Assembly: GCF_019649055.1 (NCBI RefSeq)
Contig: NW_026570276.1
Span: forward strand, 1 to 64,000
Direction of reading: 5' to 3'
Length of the DNA: 64,000 nucleotides
Origin: Paramacrobiotus metropolitanus
Taxonomy: Eukaryota > Tardigrada > Eutardigrada > Parachela > Macrobiotidae
Shown here: piece after piece, positions 37,601 to 51,400 of the stretch
Layout: the number at the start of each line of letters is the position of its first letter
Position numbering within the stretch: the first letter of the stretch is position 1
Translations under genes and position numbers: made by a program
Notes under the pieces: model-generated
Database searches by the model: none
The model's input: only the letters and a program-made list of their open reading frames with translations
What the model was told of the DNA's origin: nothing

Positions 37601-39532
37601 CAGCCATCTAGGCATTATTGTCCGGCTTCCTCTTTAGATGATTACCATAAATCCTTCAGACAAAACTATTGCTTCAGAAGTTAAATAAGTCTGTCTCATT
37701 AAGCAGAACGCGTTTCTTGTAGATTTTGCGAAACATCCGGATGTTTGGAAATCATTAATGTCATCATTCGCGTTTTCCGCATATTAGGAACGAAACGACT
37801 GTCATTATAAACAGAAACCTGTTAGAGCTTGAAAAATATTTGTTCCCTACAAAAGACGAAATTTGGTATCCACATTGTCAATTTGTCAACCGTTTGTCAA
37901 TTTGTCAAATGTCTTTCAAGCTGCATTATCGTTTTGCCTTCTCTCTAGATGATTACCTTTAATCAATTACCAAAAACTACCGCTTCAGAAGAAAAATCAG
38001 TCATTTCCAACAAAAAACGAAATGTAGTATCCACCTTGTCAATTTGTCAACCGTATGTCAATTTGTCAAAAGCCGTTTAAACGGGCAGCCATCTAGGCAT
38101 TATTGTCCGGCTTCCTCTTTAGATGACTACCATAAATCTTTCGGACAAAACAATTGCTTCAGAAGTTAAACAAGTCTGTCACATTAAGCAGAGCGCGTTT
38201 CTTGTAGATTTTGCGAAACATCCGGATGTTTCGAAATCATTGTTGTCATCATTTGCGTTTTCCGCATATCAGGAACGAAATGACTGTCATTATAAACAGA
38301 AACCTGTTAGAGCTGGAAAATATTTATTCCCAACAAAAACGAAATTTGTATCCACATTGTCAAGTTGTCAACCGGATGTCAATTTGTCAAAAGCCTTTTA
38401 AACGGGCAGCCATCTAGGCATTATTGTCCGGCTTCCTCTTTAGATGACTACCATAAATCTTTCGGACAAACAATTGCTTCAGAAGTTAAACAAGTCTGTC
38501 ACATTAAGCAGAGCGCGTTTCTTGTGGATTTTGCGAAACATCCGGATGTTTAGAAATCATTGTTGTCATCATTCGCGTTTTCCGCATATCAGGAACGAAA
38601 TGACTGTCATTATAAACAGAAACCTGTTAGAGCTTGAAAAATATTTATTCCCAACAAAAAACGAAATTTGGTATCCACATTGTCAAGTTGTCAACCGGAT
38701 GTCAATTTGTCAAAAGCCTTTTAAACGGGCAGCCATCTAGGCATTATTGTCCGGCTTCCTCTTTAGATGACTACCATAAATCTTTCGGACAAACAATTGC
38801 TTCAGAAGTTAAACAAGTCTGTCACATTAAGCAGAGCGCGTTTCTTGTAGATTTTGCGAAACATCCGGATGTTTGGAAATCATTGTTGTCATCATTCGCG
38901 TTTTCCGCATATCAGGAACGAAATGACTGTCATTATAAACAGAAACCTGTTAGAGCTTGAAAAATATTTATTCCCAACAAAAAACGAAATTTGGTATCCA
39001 CATTGTCAATTTGTCAACCGTATGTCAATTTGTCTAATGTCTTTCAAGCTGGCAGCCAACCAGGCATTATCGCTTGGCCACCTCTCCAGATGATTTCCTT
39101 AAACTAATAAGACAAAACTACCTATTCAGAAGAAAAATTAGTCATTCCCAACAAAAAACGTAATTTGGTATCCACATTGTCAAGTTGTCAACCGTATGTC
39201 AATTTGTCAAAAGCCTTTTAAACGGGCAGCCATCTAGGCATTATTGTCCGGCTTCCTCTTTAGATGATTACCATAAATCCTTCAGACAAAACTATTGCTT
39301 CAGAAGTTAAATAAGTCTGTCTCATTATGCAGAACGCGTTTCTTGTAGATTTTGCGAAACATCCAGATGTTTTGAAATCATTAATGTCATCATTCGCGTT
39401 TTCCGCATATTAGGAACGAAACGACTGTCATTATAAACAGAAACCTGTTAGAGCTTGAAAAATATTTATTCCCTACAAAAGACGAAATTTGGTATCCACA
39501 TTGTCAATTTGTCAACCGTTTGTCAATTTGTC

Positions 39533-39692
39533 AAATGTCTTTCAAGCTGCATTATCGTTTTGCCTTCTCTCTAGATGATTACCTTTAATCAATTACCAAA
39601 AACTACCGCTTCAGAAGAAAAATCAGTCATTTCCAACAAAAAACGAAATGTAGTATCCACCTGTCAATTTGTCAACCGTATGTCAATTTGTC
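39533..39692 (+). repeat. Representative A' monomer (160 bp)
   Basis: An A unit lacking the 13 bases GGCAGCCAACCAG after CAAGCTG, so it reads CAAGCTGCATTATCG. It also carries GATTACCTTTAATCAATTAC in place of GATTTCCTTAAACTAATTAG. This form occurs only in regime 2 and often precedes a B unit beginning GCCGTTTAAACGGGC. Confidence 0.88.
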
Positions 39693-42417
39693 AAAAGCCG
39701 TTTAAACGGGCAGCCATCTAGGCATTATTGTCCGGCTTCCTCTTTAGATGACTACCATAAATCTTTCGGACAAAACAATTGCTTCAGAAGTTAAACAAGT
39801 CTGTCACATTAAGCAGAGCGCGTTTCTTGTAGATTTTGCGAAACATCCGGATGTTTCGAAATCATTGTTGTCATCATTTGCGTTTTCCGCATATCAGGAA
39901 CGAAATGACTGTCATTATAAACAGAAACCTGTTAGAGCTGGAAAAATATTTATTCCCAACAAGAAACGAAATTTAGTATCCACATTGTCAAGTTTGTCAA
40001 CCGTATGTCAATTTGTCAAAAGCCTTTTAAACGGGCAGCCATCTAGGCATTATTGTCCGGCTTCTCTTTAGATGACTACCATAAATCTTTCGGACAAACA
40101 ATTGCTTCAGAAGTTAAACAAGTCTGTCACATTAAGCAGAGCGCGTTTCTTGTGGATTTTGCGAAACATCCGGATGTTTGAAATCATTGTTGTCATCATT
40201 CGCGTTTTCCGCATATCAGGAACGAAATGACTGTCATTATAAACAGAAACCTGTTAGAGCTTGAAAAATATTTGTTCCCTACAAAAGACGAAATTTGGTA
40301 TCCACATTGTCAATTTGTCAACCGGATGTCAATTTGTCAAATGCCTTTTAAACGGGCAGCCATCTAGGCATTATTGTCCGGCTTCCTCTTTAGATGACTA
40401 CCATAAATCTTTCGGACAAAACAATTGCTTCAGAAGTTAAACAAGTCTGTCACATTAAGCAGAGCGCGTTTCTTGTAGATTTTGCGAAACATCCGGATGT
40501 TTGGAAATCATTGTTGTCATCATTTGCGTTTTCCGCATATCAGGAACGAAATGACTGTCATTATAAACAGAAACCTGTTAGAGCTGGAAAAATATTTAAT
40601 CCCAACAAAAAACGAAATTTGGTATCCACATTGTCAATTTGTCAACCGTATGTCAATTTGTCAATGTCTTTCAAGCTGGCAGCCAACCAGGCATTATCGC
40701 TTGGCCACCTCTCCAGATGATTTCCTTAAACTAATTAGACAAAACTACCGCTTCAGAAGAAAAATCAGTCATTCCCAACAAAAACGAAATTTTTGTATCC
40801 ACCTTGTCAATTTGTCAACCGGATGTCAATTTGTCAAAGCCTTAAACGGGCAGCCATCTAGGCATTATTGTCCGGCTTCCTCTTTAGATGATTACCATAA
40901 ATCCTTCAGACAAAACTATTGCTTCAGAAGTTAAATAAGTCTGTCTCATTATGCAGAACGCGTTTCTTGTAGATTTTGCGAAACATCCGGATGTTTTGAA
41001 ATCATTGTTGTCATCATTCGCGTTTTCCGCATATCAGGAACGAAATGACTGTCATTATAAACAGAAACCTGTTAGAGCTTGAAAAATATTTATTCCCAAC
41101 AAAGACGAAATTTGGTATCCACATTGTCAATTTGTCAACCGTATGTCAATTTGTCAAATGTCTTTCAAGCTGCATTATCGTTTTGCCTCTCTAGATGATT
41201 ACCTTTAATTAATTACCAAAACTACCGCTTCAGAAGAAAAATCAGTCATTCCAACAAAAATATTTTGTATCCACCTGTCAATTTGTCAACCGTATGTCAA
41301 TTTGTCAAAAGCCGTTTAAACGGGCAGCCATCTAGGCATTATTGTCCGGCTTCCTCTTTAGATGACTACCATAAATCTTTCGGACAAAACAATTGCTTCA
41401 GAAGTTAAACAAGTCTGTCACATTAAGCAGAGCGCGTTTCTTGTAGATTTTGCGAAACATCCGGATGTTTGAAATCATTGTTGTCATCATTTGCGTTTTC
41501 CGCATATCAGGAACGAAATGACTGTCATTATAAACAGAAACCTGTTAGAGCTGGAAAAATATTTATTCCCAACAAGAAACGAAATTTAGTATCCACATTG
41601 TCAAGTTGTCAACCGGATGTCAATTTGTCAAAAGCCTTTTAAACGGGCAGCCATCTAGGCATTATTGTCCGGCTTCCTCTTTAGATGACTATCATAAATC
41701 TTTCGGACAAACAATTGCTTCAGAAGTTAAACAAGTCTGTCACATTAAGCAGAGCGCGTTACTTGTGGATTTTGCGAAACATCCGTATGTTTAGAAATCA
41801 TTGTTGTCATCATTCGCGTTTTCCGCATATCAGGAACGAAATGACTGTCATTATAAACAGAAACCTGTTGAAGCTTGAAAAATATTTATTCCCAACAAAA
41901 AACGAAATTTGGTATCCACATTGTCAAGTTGTCAACCGGATGTCAATTTGTCAAAAGCCTTTTAAACGGGCAGCCATCTAGGCATTATTGTCCGGCTTCC
42001 TCTTTAGATGACTACCATAAATCTTTCGGACAAACAATTGCTTCAGAAGTTAAACAAGTCTGTCACATTAAGCAGAGCGCGTTACTTGTGGATTTTGCGA
42101 AACATCCGGATGTTTAGAAATCATTGTTGTCATCATTCGCGTTTTCCGCATATCAGGAACGAAATGACTGTCATTATAAACAGAAACCTGTTGAAGCTTG
42201 AAAAATATTTATTCCCAACAAAAAACGAAATTTGGTATCCACATTGTCAATTTGTCAACCGTATGTCAATTTGTCTAATGTCTTTCAAGCTGGCAGCCAA
42301 CCAGGCATTATCGCTTGGCCACCTCTCCAGATGATTTCCTTAAACTAATAAGACAAAACTACCTATTCAGAAGAAAAATCAGTCATTCCCAACAAAAAAA
42401 TATTTTTTGTATCCACC

Positions 42418-42452
42418 NNNNNNNNNNNNNNNNNNNNNNNNNNNNNNNNNNN
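42418..42452. other. Run of 35 Ns (assembly gap) inside the satellite
   Basis: The left flank ends GTATCCACC and the right flank begins TTGTCAATTTGTCAACC. In intact units these are contiguous, so the gap sits exactly where no base need be missing. The interval between flanking B regions is 532 bp, which is 497 without the Ns, exactly one AB repeat. Confidence 0.98.
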
Positions 42453-45400
42453 TTGTCAATTTGTCAACCGTATGTCAATTTGTCAAAAGCCTTATAAACG
42501 GGCAGCCATCTAGGCATTATTGTCCGGCTTCCTCTTTAGATGACTACCATAAATCTTCAGACAAAACTATTGCTTCAGAAGTTATATAAGACTTTCTCAT
42601 TAAGCAGAACGCGTTTCTTGTAGATTTTGCGAAACTTCCGGATGTTTGGAAATCATTGTTGTCATCATTCGCGTTTTCCGCATATCAGGAACGAAATGAC
42701 TGTTATTATAAACAGAAACCTGTTAGAGCTGGAAAAATATTTATTTTCAACAAAAAACGAAATTTGGTATCCACATTGTCAATTTGTCAACCGTATGTCA
42801 AATTTGTCGAATGTCTTCCAAGGTGCATTATCGTTTCCTTCCATCTAGATGATTACCTTTAACTAATTAGACAAAACTACTGCTTCAGAAGAAAAAAATC
42901 AGTCATTTCCCAACAAAAACGAAATTTTTTGTATCCACCTTGTCAATTTGTCAACCGTATGTCAATTTGTCAAAAGCCTTATAAACGGGCAGCCATCTAG
43001 GCATTATTGTCCGGCTTCCTCTTTAGATGAATACCATAAATCCTTCAGACAAAACTACTGCTTCAGAAGTTAAATAAGTCTGTCACATTAAGCAGAACGC
43101 GTTTCTTGTAGATTTTGCGAAACATCCGGATGTTTGGAAATCATTGTTGTCATCATTCGCGTTTTCCGCATATCAGGAACGAAATGACTGTCATTATAAA
43201 CAGAAACCTGTTAGAGCTGGAAAGATATTTATTCCCAACAAAAAACGAAATTTGGTATCCACATTGTCAATTTGTCAACCGTATGTCAATTTGTCAAAAG
43301 CCTTCTAAACGGGCAGCCATCTAGGCATTATTGTCCGGCTTTCTCTTTAGATGACTACCATAAATCTTTGAGACAAAACTATTGCTTCAGAAGTTAAATA
43401 AGTCTGTCACATTAAGCAGAACGCGTTTCTTGTAGATTTTGCGAAACATCCGGATGTTTGGAAATCATTGTTGTCATGATTCGCGTTTTCCGCATATCAG
43501 GAACGAAATGACTGTCATTATAAACAGAAACCTGTTAGAGCTAGAAAAATATTTATTCCCAACAAAAGACGAAATTTAGTATCCACTTTGTCAGTTTGTC
43601 AACCGTAGGTCAATTTCTTAAAGGTCTTTCAAGCTGGCAGCCAACCAGGCATTATGGTTTGGCCACCTCTCCAGATGATTTCCTTGAACTAATTAGACAA
43701 AACTACCGCTTCAGAAGAAAAATCAGTCGTTCCCAACAAAAAAATATTTTTTGTATCCACCTTGTCAATTTGTCAACCGTATGTCAATTTGTCAAAAGCC
43801 TTTTAAACGGGCAGCCATCTAGGCATTATTGTCCGGCTTCCTCTTTAGATGACTACCATAAATCTTTCGGACAAAACAATTGCTTCAGAAGTTAAACAAG
43901 TCTGTCACATTAAGCAGAGCGCGTTTCTTGTAGATTTTGCGAAACATCCGGATGTTTGGAAATCATTGTTGTCATCATTCGCGTTTTCCGCATATCAGGA
44001 ACGAAATGACTGTCATTATAAACAGAAACCTGTTAGAGCTGGAAAAATATTTATTCCCAACAAAAAACGAAATTTGGTATCCACATTGTCAATTTGTCAA
44101 CCGTATGTCAATTTGTCAAATGTCTTTCAAGCTGGCAGCCAACCAGGCACTATCGTTTGGCCACCTCTCCAGACGATTACCTTAAATTAATTAGACAAAA
44201 CTACCGCTTCAGAATGAAAATCAGTCATTCCCAACGAAAAACGATTTTTTGTATCCACCTTGTCAATTTGTCAACCGTATGTCAATTTGTCTAATGTCTT
44301 TCAAGCTGGCAGCCAACCAGGCATTATCGCTTGGCCACCTCTCCAGATGATTTCCTTAAACTAATTAGACAAAACTACCTATTCAGAAGAAAAATCAGTC
44401 ATTCCCAACAAAAAATATTTTTTGTATCCACCTTGTCAATTTGTCAACCGTATGTCAATTTGTCAAAAGCCTTTTAAACGGGCAGCCATCTAGGCATTAT
44501 TGTCCGGCTTCCTCTTTAGATGACTACCATAAATCTTTCGGACAAAACAATTGCTTCAGAAGTTAAACAAGTCTGTCACATTAAGCAGAGCGCGTTTCTT
44601 GTAGATTTTGCGAAACATCCGGATGTTTGGAAATCATTGTTGTCATCATTCGCGTTTTCCGCATATCAGGAACGAAATGACTGTCATTATAAACAGAAAC
44701 CTGTTAAAGCTTGAAAAATATTTATTCCCAACAAAAAACGAAATTTGGTATCCACATTGTCAATCTGTCAACCGTATGTCAATTTGTCAAATGTCTTTCA
44801 AGCTGGCAGCCAACCAGGCATTATCGTTTGGCCACCTCTCCAGATGATTTCCTTAAACTAATTAGACAAAACTACCGCTTCAGAAGAAAAATCAGTCATT
44901 CCCAACAAAAAATATTTTTTGTATCCACCTTGTCAATTTGTCAACCGTATGTCAATTTGTCAAAAGCCTTTTAAACGGGCAGCCATCTAGGCATTATTGT
45001 CCGGCTTCCTCTTTAGATGACTACCGTAAATCCTTCAGACAAAACTATTGCTTCAGAAGTTAAATAAGACTTTCTCATTAAGCAGAGCGCGTTTCTTGTA
45101 GATTTTGCGAAACATCCGGATGTTTGGAAATCATTGTTGTCATCATTCGCGTTTTCCGCATATCAGGAACGAAATGACTGTCATTATAAACAGAAACCTG
45201 TTAGAGCTGGAAAAATATTTATTCCCAACAAAAAACGAAATTTGGTATCCACATTGTCAATTTGTCAACCGTATGTCAATTTGTCAAATGTCTTTCAAGC
45301 TGGCAGCCAACCAAACACTATCGTTTGGCCACCTCTTCAGACGATTACCTTAAATTAATTAGCCAAAACTACCGCTTCAGAATAAAAATCAGTCATTCCC

Positions 45401-48400
45401 ATCAAAAAAATATTTTTTGTATCCACCTTGTCAATTTGTCAACCGTATGTCAATTTGTCAAAAGCCTTTTAAACGGGCAGCCATCTAGGCATTATTGTCC
45501 GGCTTCCTCTTTAGATGATTACCATAAATCTTTGAGACAAAACTATTGCTTCAGAAGTTAAATAAGTCTGTCACATTAAGGAGAACGCGTTTCTTGTAGA
45601 TTTTGCGAAACATCCGGATGTTTGGAAATCATTGTTGTCATCATTCGGTTTTTCCGCATATGAGGAACGAAATGGCTGTTATTATAAACAGAAACCTGTT
45701 AGAGCTTGAAAAATATTTATTTCCAACAAAAAACGAAATTTGGTATCCACATTGTCAATTTGTCAACCGTATGTCAATTTGTCAAATGTCTTTCAAGCTG
45801 GCAGCCAACAAGCATTATCGTTTGGCCACCTCCAGATGATTTCCTTAAACTAATTAGACAAAACTACCGCTTCAGAAGAAAAATCAGTCATTCCCAACAA
45901 AAAAATATTTTTGTATCCACCTTGTCAATTTGTCAACCGTATGTCAATTTGTCAAAGATTTTAAACGGGCAGCCATCTAGGCATTATTGTCCGGCTTCCT
46001 CTTTAGATGACTACCATAAATCTTTCAGACAAAACTATTGCTTCAGAAGTTAAATAAGTCTGTCACATTAAGCAGAACGCGTTTCTTGTAGATTTTGCGA
46101 AACATCCGGATGTTTGGAAATCATTGTTGTCATCATTCGCGTTTTCCGCATATCAGGAACGAAATGACTGTCATTATAAACAGAAACCTGTTAGAGCTGG
46201 AAAAATATTTATTCCAACAAAAACGAAATTTGGTATCCACATTGTCAATTTGTCAACCGTATGTCAATTTGTCAAATGTCTTTCAAGCTGGCAGCCAACC
46301 AGGCACTATCGTTTGGCTACGTCTCCAGACGATTACCTTAAAATAATTAGACAAAACTACCGCTTCAGAAGAAAAATCAGTCATTCCCAACAAAAAATAT
46401 TTTTGTATCCACCTTGTCAATTTGTCAACCGTATGTCAATTTGTCAAAAGCCTTTTAAACGGGCAGCCATCTAGGCATTATTGTCCGGCTTCCTCTTTAG
46501 ATGACTACCATAAATCTTTCAGACAAAACTAATTGCTTCAGAAGTTAAATAAGTCTGTCACATTAAGCAGAACGCGTTTCTTGTAGATTTTGCGAAACAT
46601 CCGGATGTTTGGAAATCATTGTTGCCATCATTCGCGTTTTCCGCATATCAGGAACGAAACGACTGCCATTATAAACAGAAACCTGTTAAAGCTTGAAAAA
46701 TATTTATTCCCAACAAAAACGAAATTTTGGTATCCACATTGTCAATATGTCAACCGTATGTCAATTTGTCAAATGTCTTTCAAGCTGGCAGCCAACCAGG
46801 CATTATCGTTTGGCCACCTCTCCAGATGATTTCCTTAAACTAATTAGACAAAACTACCGCTTCAGAAGAAAAATCAGTCATTCCCAACAAAAAAATATTT
46901 TTTGTATCCACCTTGTCAATTTGTCAACCGTATGTCAATTTGTCAAAAGCCTTTTAAACGGGCAGCCATCTAGGCATTATTGTCCGGCTTCCTCTTTAGA
47001 TGACTACCATAAATCTTTGAGACAAAACTATTGCTTCAGAAGTTAAATAAGTCTGTCACATTAAGCAGAACGCGTTTCTTGTAGATTTTGCGAAACATCC
47101 GGATGTTTGGAAATCATTGTTGTCATCATTTGCGTTTTCCGCATATCAGGAACGAAATGACTGTCATTATAAACAGAAACCTGTTAGAGCTGGAAAAATA
47201 TTTATTCCCAACAAAAAACGAAATTTGGTATCCACATTGTCAATTTGTCAACCGTATGTCAATTTGTCAAATGTCTTTCAAGCTGGCAGCCAACCAGGCA
47301 TTATCGTTTGGCCACCTCTCCAGATGATTTCCTTAAACTACTAAAACAAAACTACCTATTCAGAAGAAAAATCAGTCATTCCCAACAAAAAAATATTTTT
47401 TGTATCCACCTTGTCAATTTGTCAACCGGATGTCAATTTGTCAAAAGCCTTTTAAACGGGCAGCCATCTAGGCATTATTGTCCGGCTTCCTCTGTAGATG
47501 ACTACCATAAATCTTTCAGACAAAACTATTGCTTCAGAAGTTAAACAAGTCTGTCACATTAAGCAGAACGCGTTTCTTGTAGATTTTGCGAAACATCCGG
47601 ATGTTTGGAAATCATTGTTGTCATCATTCGCGTTTTCCGCATATCAGGAACGAAATGACTGTCATTATAAACAGAAACCTGTTAGAGCTGGAAAAATATT
47701 TATTCCCAACAAAAAACGAAATTTGGTATCCACATTGTCAATTTGTCAACCGTATGTCAATTTGTCAAATATCTTTCAAGCTGGCAGCCAACCAGGCACT
47801 ATCGTTTGGCCACCTCTCCAGATGATTTCCTTAAACTAATTAGACAAAACTACCGCTTTAGAATAAAAATCAGTCATTCCCAACAAAAAATATTTTTGTA
47901 TCCACCTTGTCAATTTGTCAACCGTATGTCAATTTGTCAAAAGATTTTTAAACGGGCAGCCATCTAGGCATTATTGTCCGGCTTCCTCTTTAGATGACTA
48001 CCATAAATCTTTCAGACAAAACTATTGCTTCAAAGTTAAATAAGTCTGTCGCATTAAGCAGAACGCGTTTCTTGTAGATTTTCCGAAACATCCGGATGTT
48101 TGGAAATCATTGTTGTCATCATTTGCGTTTTCCGCATATCAGGAACGAAATGACTGTTATTATAAACAGAAACCTGTTAGAGCTGGAAAAATATTTATTT
48201 CCAACAAAAAACGAAATTTGTTATCCACATTGTCAATTTGTCAACCGTATGTCAATTTGTCAAATGTCTTTTAAGCTGGCAGCCAACCAGGCATTATCGT
48301 TTCTCCACCTCTCCAGATGATTTCCTTAAACTAGATAGACAAAACTACCGTTTCAGAAGAAAAATCAGTCATTCCCAACAAAAAAACATATTTTTGTATC

Positions 48401-51400
48401 CACCTTGTCAATCTGTCAACCGTATGTCAATTTGTCAAAAGCCTTTTAAACGGGCAGCCATCTAGGAATTATTGTCCGGCTTCCTCTTTAGATGACTACC
48501 ATAAATCTTTGAGACAAAACTATTGCTTTAGAAGTTAAATAAGTCTGTCACATTAAGCAGAACGCGTTTCTTGTAGATTTTGCGAAACATCCGGATGTTT
48601 GGAAATCATTGTTGTCATGATTCGCGTTTTCCGCATATCAGGAACGAAATGACTGTCATTATAAACAGAAACCTGTTAGAGCTGAAAAATATTTATTCCC
48701 AACAAAAACGAAATTTGGTATCCACATTGTCAATTTGTCAACCGTATGTCAATTTGTCAAATGTCTTTCAAGCTGGCAGCCAACCAGGCATTATGGTTTG
48801 GCCACCTCTCCAGATGATTTCCTTGAATTAATTAGACAAAACTACCACTTCAGAAGAAAAATCAGTCGTTCCCAACAAAAAAATATTTTTTGTATCCACC
48901 TTGTCAATTTGTCAACCGTATGTCAATTTGTCAAAAGATTTTTAACGGGCAGCCATCTAGGCATTATTGTCCGGCTTCCTCTTTAGATGACTACCGTAAA
49001 TCCTTCAGACAAAACTATTGCTTCAGAAGTTAGATAAGACTTTCTCATTAAGCAGAGCGCGTTTCTTGTAGATTTTGCGAAACATCCGGATGTTTGGAAA
49101 TCATTGTTGTCATCATTCGCGTTTTCCGCATATCAGGAACGAAATGACTGTCATTATAAACAGAAACCTGTTAGAGCTGAAAAATATTTATTCCCAACAA
49201 AAACGAAATTTGGTATCCACTTTGTCAGTTTGTCAACCGTAGGTCAATTTCGTAAAGGTCTTTCAAGCTGGCAGCCAACCAGGCATTATGGTTTGGCCAC
49301 CTCTCCAGATGATTTCCTTGAACTAATTAGACAAAACTACCGCTTCAGAAGAAAAATCAGTCATTCCCAACAAAAAATATTTTTGTATCCACCTTGTCAA
49401 TTTGTCAACCGTATGTCAATTTGTCAAAAGATTTTTAAACGGGCAGCCATCTAGGCATTATTGTCCGGCTTCCTCTTTAGATGACTACCATAAATCTTTC
49501 AGACAAAACTATTGCTTCAGAAGATAAATAAGCCTGTCGCATTAAGCAGAACGCGTTTCTTGTAGATTTTCCGAAACATCCGGATGTTTGGAAATCATTG
49601 TTGTCATCATTTGCGTTTTCCGCATATCAGGAACGAAATGACTGTTATTATAAACAGAAACCTGTTAGAGCTGGAAAAATATTTATTTCCAACAAAAAAC
49701 GAAATTTGTTATCCACATTGTCAATTTGTCAACCGTATGTCAATTTGTCAAATGTCTTTCAAGCTGGCAGCCAACCAGGCATTATGGTTTGGCCACCTCT
49801 CCAGATGATTTCCTTGAATTAATTAGACAAAACTACCGTTTCAGAAGAAAAATCAGTCATTCCCAACAAAAAAATATTTTTGTATCCACCTTGTCAATTT
49901 GTCAACCGTATGTCAATTTGTCAAAAGCCTTTTAAACGGGCAGCCATCTAGGCATTATTGTCCGGCTGCCTCTTTAGATGACTACCATAAATCTTTCAGA
50001 CAGAACTATTGCTTCAGAAGTTAAACAAGTCTGTCGCATTAAGCAGAACGCGTTTCTTGTAGATTTTGCGAAACATCCGGATGTTTGGAAATCATTGTTG
50101 TCATCATTCGCGTTTTCCGCATATCAGGAACGAAATGACTGTCATTATAAACAGAAACCTGTTAGAGCTGAAAAATATTCATTCCCAACAAAAACGAAAT
50201 TTGGTATCCACATTGTCAATTTGTCAACCGTATGTCAATTTGTCAAATGTCTTTCAAGCTGGCAGCCAACCAGGCATTATGGTTTGGCCACCTCTCCAGA
50301 TGATTTCCTTGAATTAATTAGACAAAACTACCGCTTCAGAAGAAAAATCAGTCGTTCCCAACAAAAAAATATTTTTTGTATCCACCTTGTCAATTTGTCA
50401 ACCGTATGTCAATTTGTCAAAAGATTTTTAAACGGGCAGCCATCTAGGCATTATTGTCCGGCTTCCTCTTTAGATGACTACCATAAATCTTTCAGACAAA
50501 ACTATTGCTTCAGAAGTTAAATAAGTCTGTCACATTAAGCAGAACGCGTTTCTTGTAGATTTTGCGAAACATCCGGATGTTTGGAAATCATTGTTGTCAT
50601 CATTCGCGTTTTCCGCATATCAGGAACGAAATGACTGTCATTATAAACAGAAACCTGTTAGAGCTAGAAAAATATTTATTTCCAACAAAAAACGAAATTT
50701 GGTATCCACATTGTCAATTTGTCAACCGTATGTCAATTTGTCAAATGTCTTTCAAGCTGGCAGCCAACCAGGCATTATGGTTTGGCCACCTCTCCAGATG
50801 ATTTGCTTGAATTAATTAGACAAAACTACCGTTTCAGAAGAAAAATCAGTCATTCCCAACAAAAATATTTTTGTATCCACCTTGTCAATTTGTCAACCGT
50901 ATGTCAATTTGTCAAAGCCTTTTAAACGGGCAGCCATCTAGGCATTATTGTCCGGCTTCCTCTTTAGATGACTACCATAAATCTTTCAGACAAAACTATT
51001 GCTTCAGAAGTTAAACAAGTCTGTCACATTAAGCAGAACGCGTTTCTTGTAGATTTTGCGAAACATCCGGATGTTTGGAAATCATTGTTGTCATCATTCG
51101 CGTTTTCCGCATATCAGGAACGAAATGACTGTTATTATAAACAGAAACCTGTTAGAGCTGGAAAATATTTATTCCAACAAAAACGAAATTTGGTATCCAC
51201 ATTGTCAATTTGTCAACCGTATGTCAATTTGTCAAATGTCTTTCAAGCTGGCAGCCAAGCAGGCATTATCGTTTGGCCACCTCTCCAGATGATTTCCTTG
51301 AACTAATTAGACAAAACTACCGTTTCAGAAGAAAAATCAGTCATTCCCAACAAAAAATATTTTTGTATCCACCTTGTCAATTTGTCAACCGTATGTCAAT

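Larger units (their letters stand above)
25690..43617 (+). repeat. Satellite regime 2: B-only (~323 bp) and A'B (~482 bp), with a ~1.62-kb higher-order repeat
   Basis: Here B units often follow each other directly (intervals of 320-324 bp), and many A units are the shortened A' form (intervals 474-488 bp). The left part (25.7-30.6 kb) still mixes AB, AAB and one AAAB (26828-27663, 835 bp). From 36104 the order A'B, B, B, AB recurs with periods 1622, 1626, 1624 and 1651 bp, the last including a run of Ns. Confidence 0.88.
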
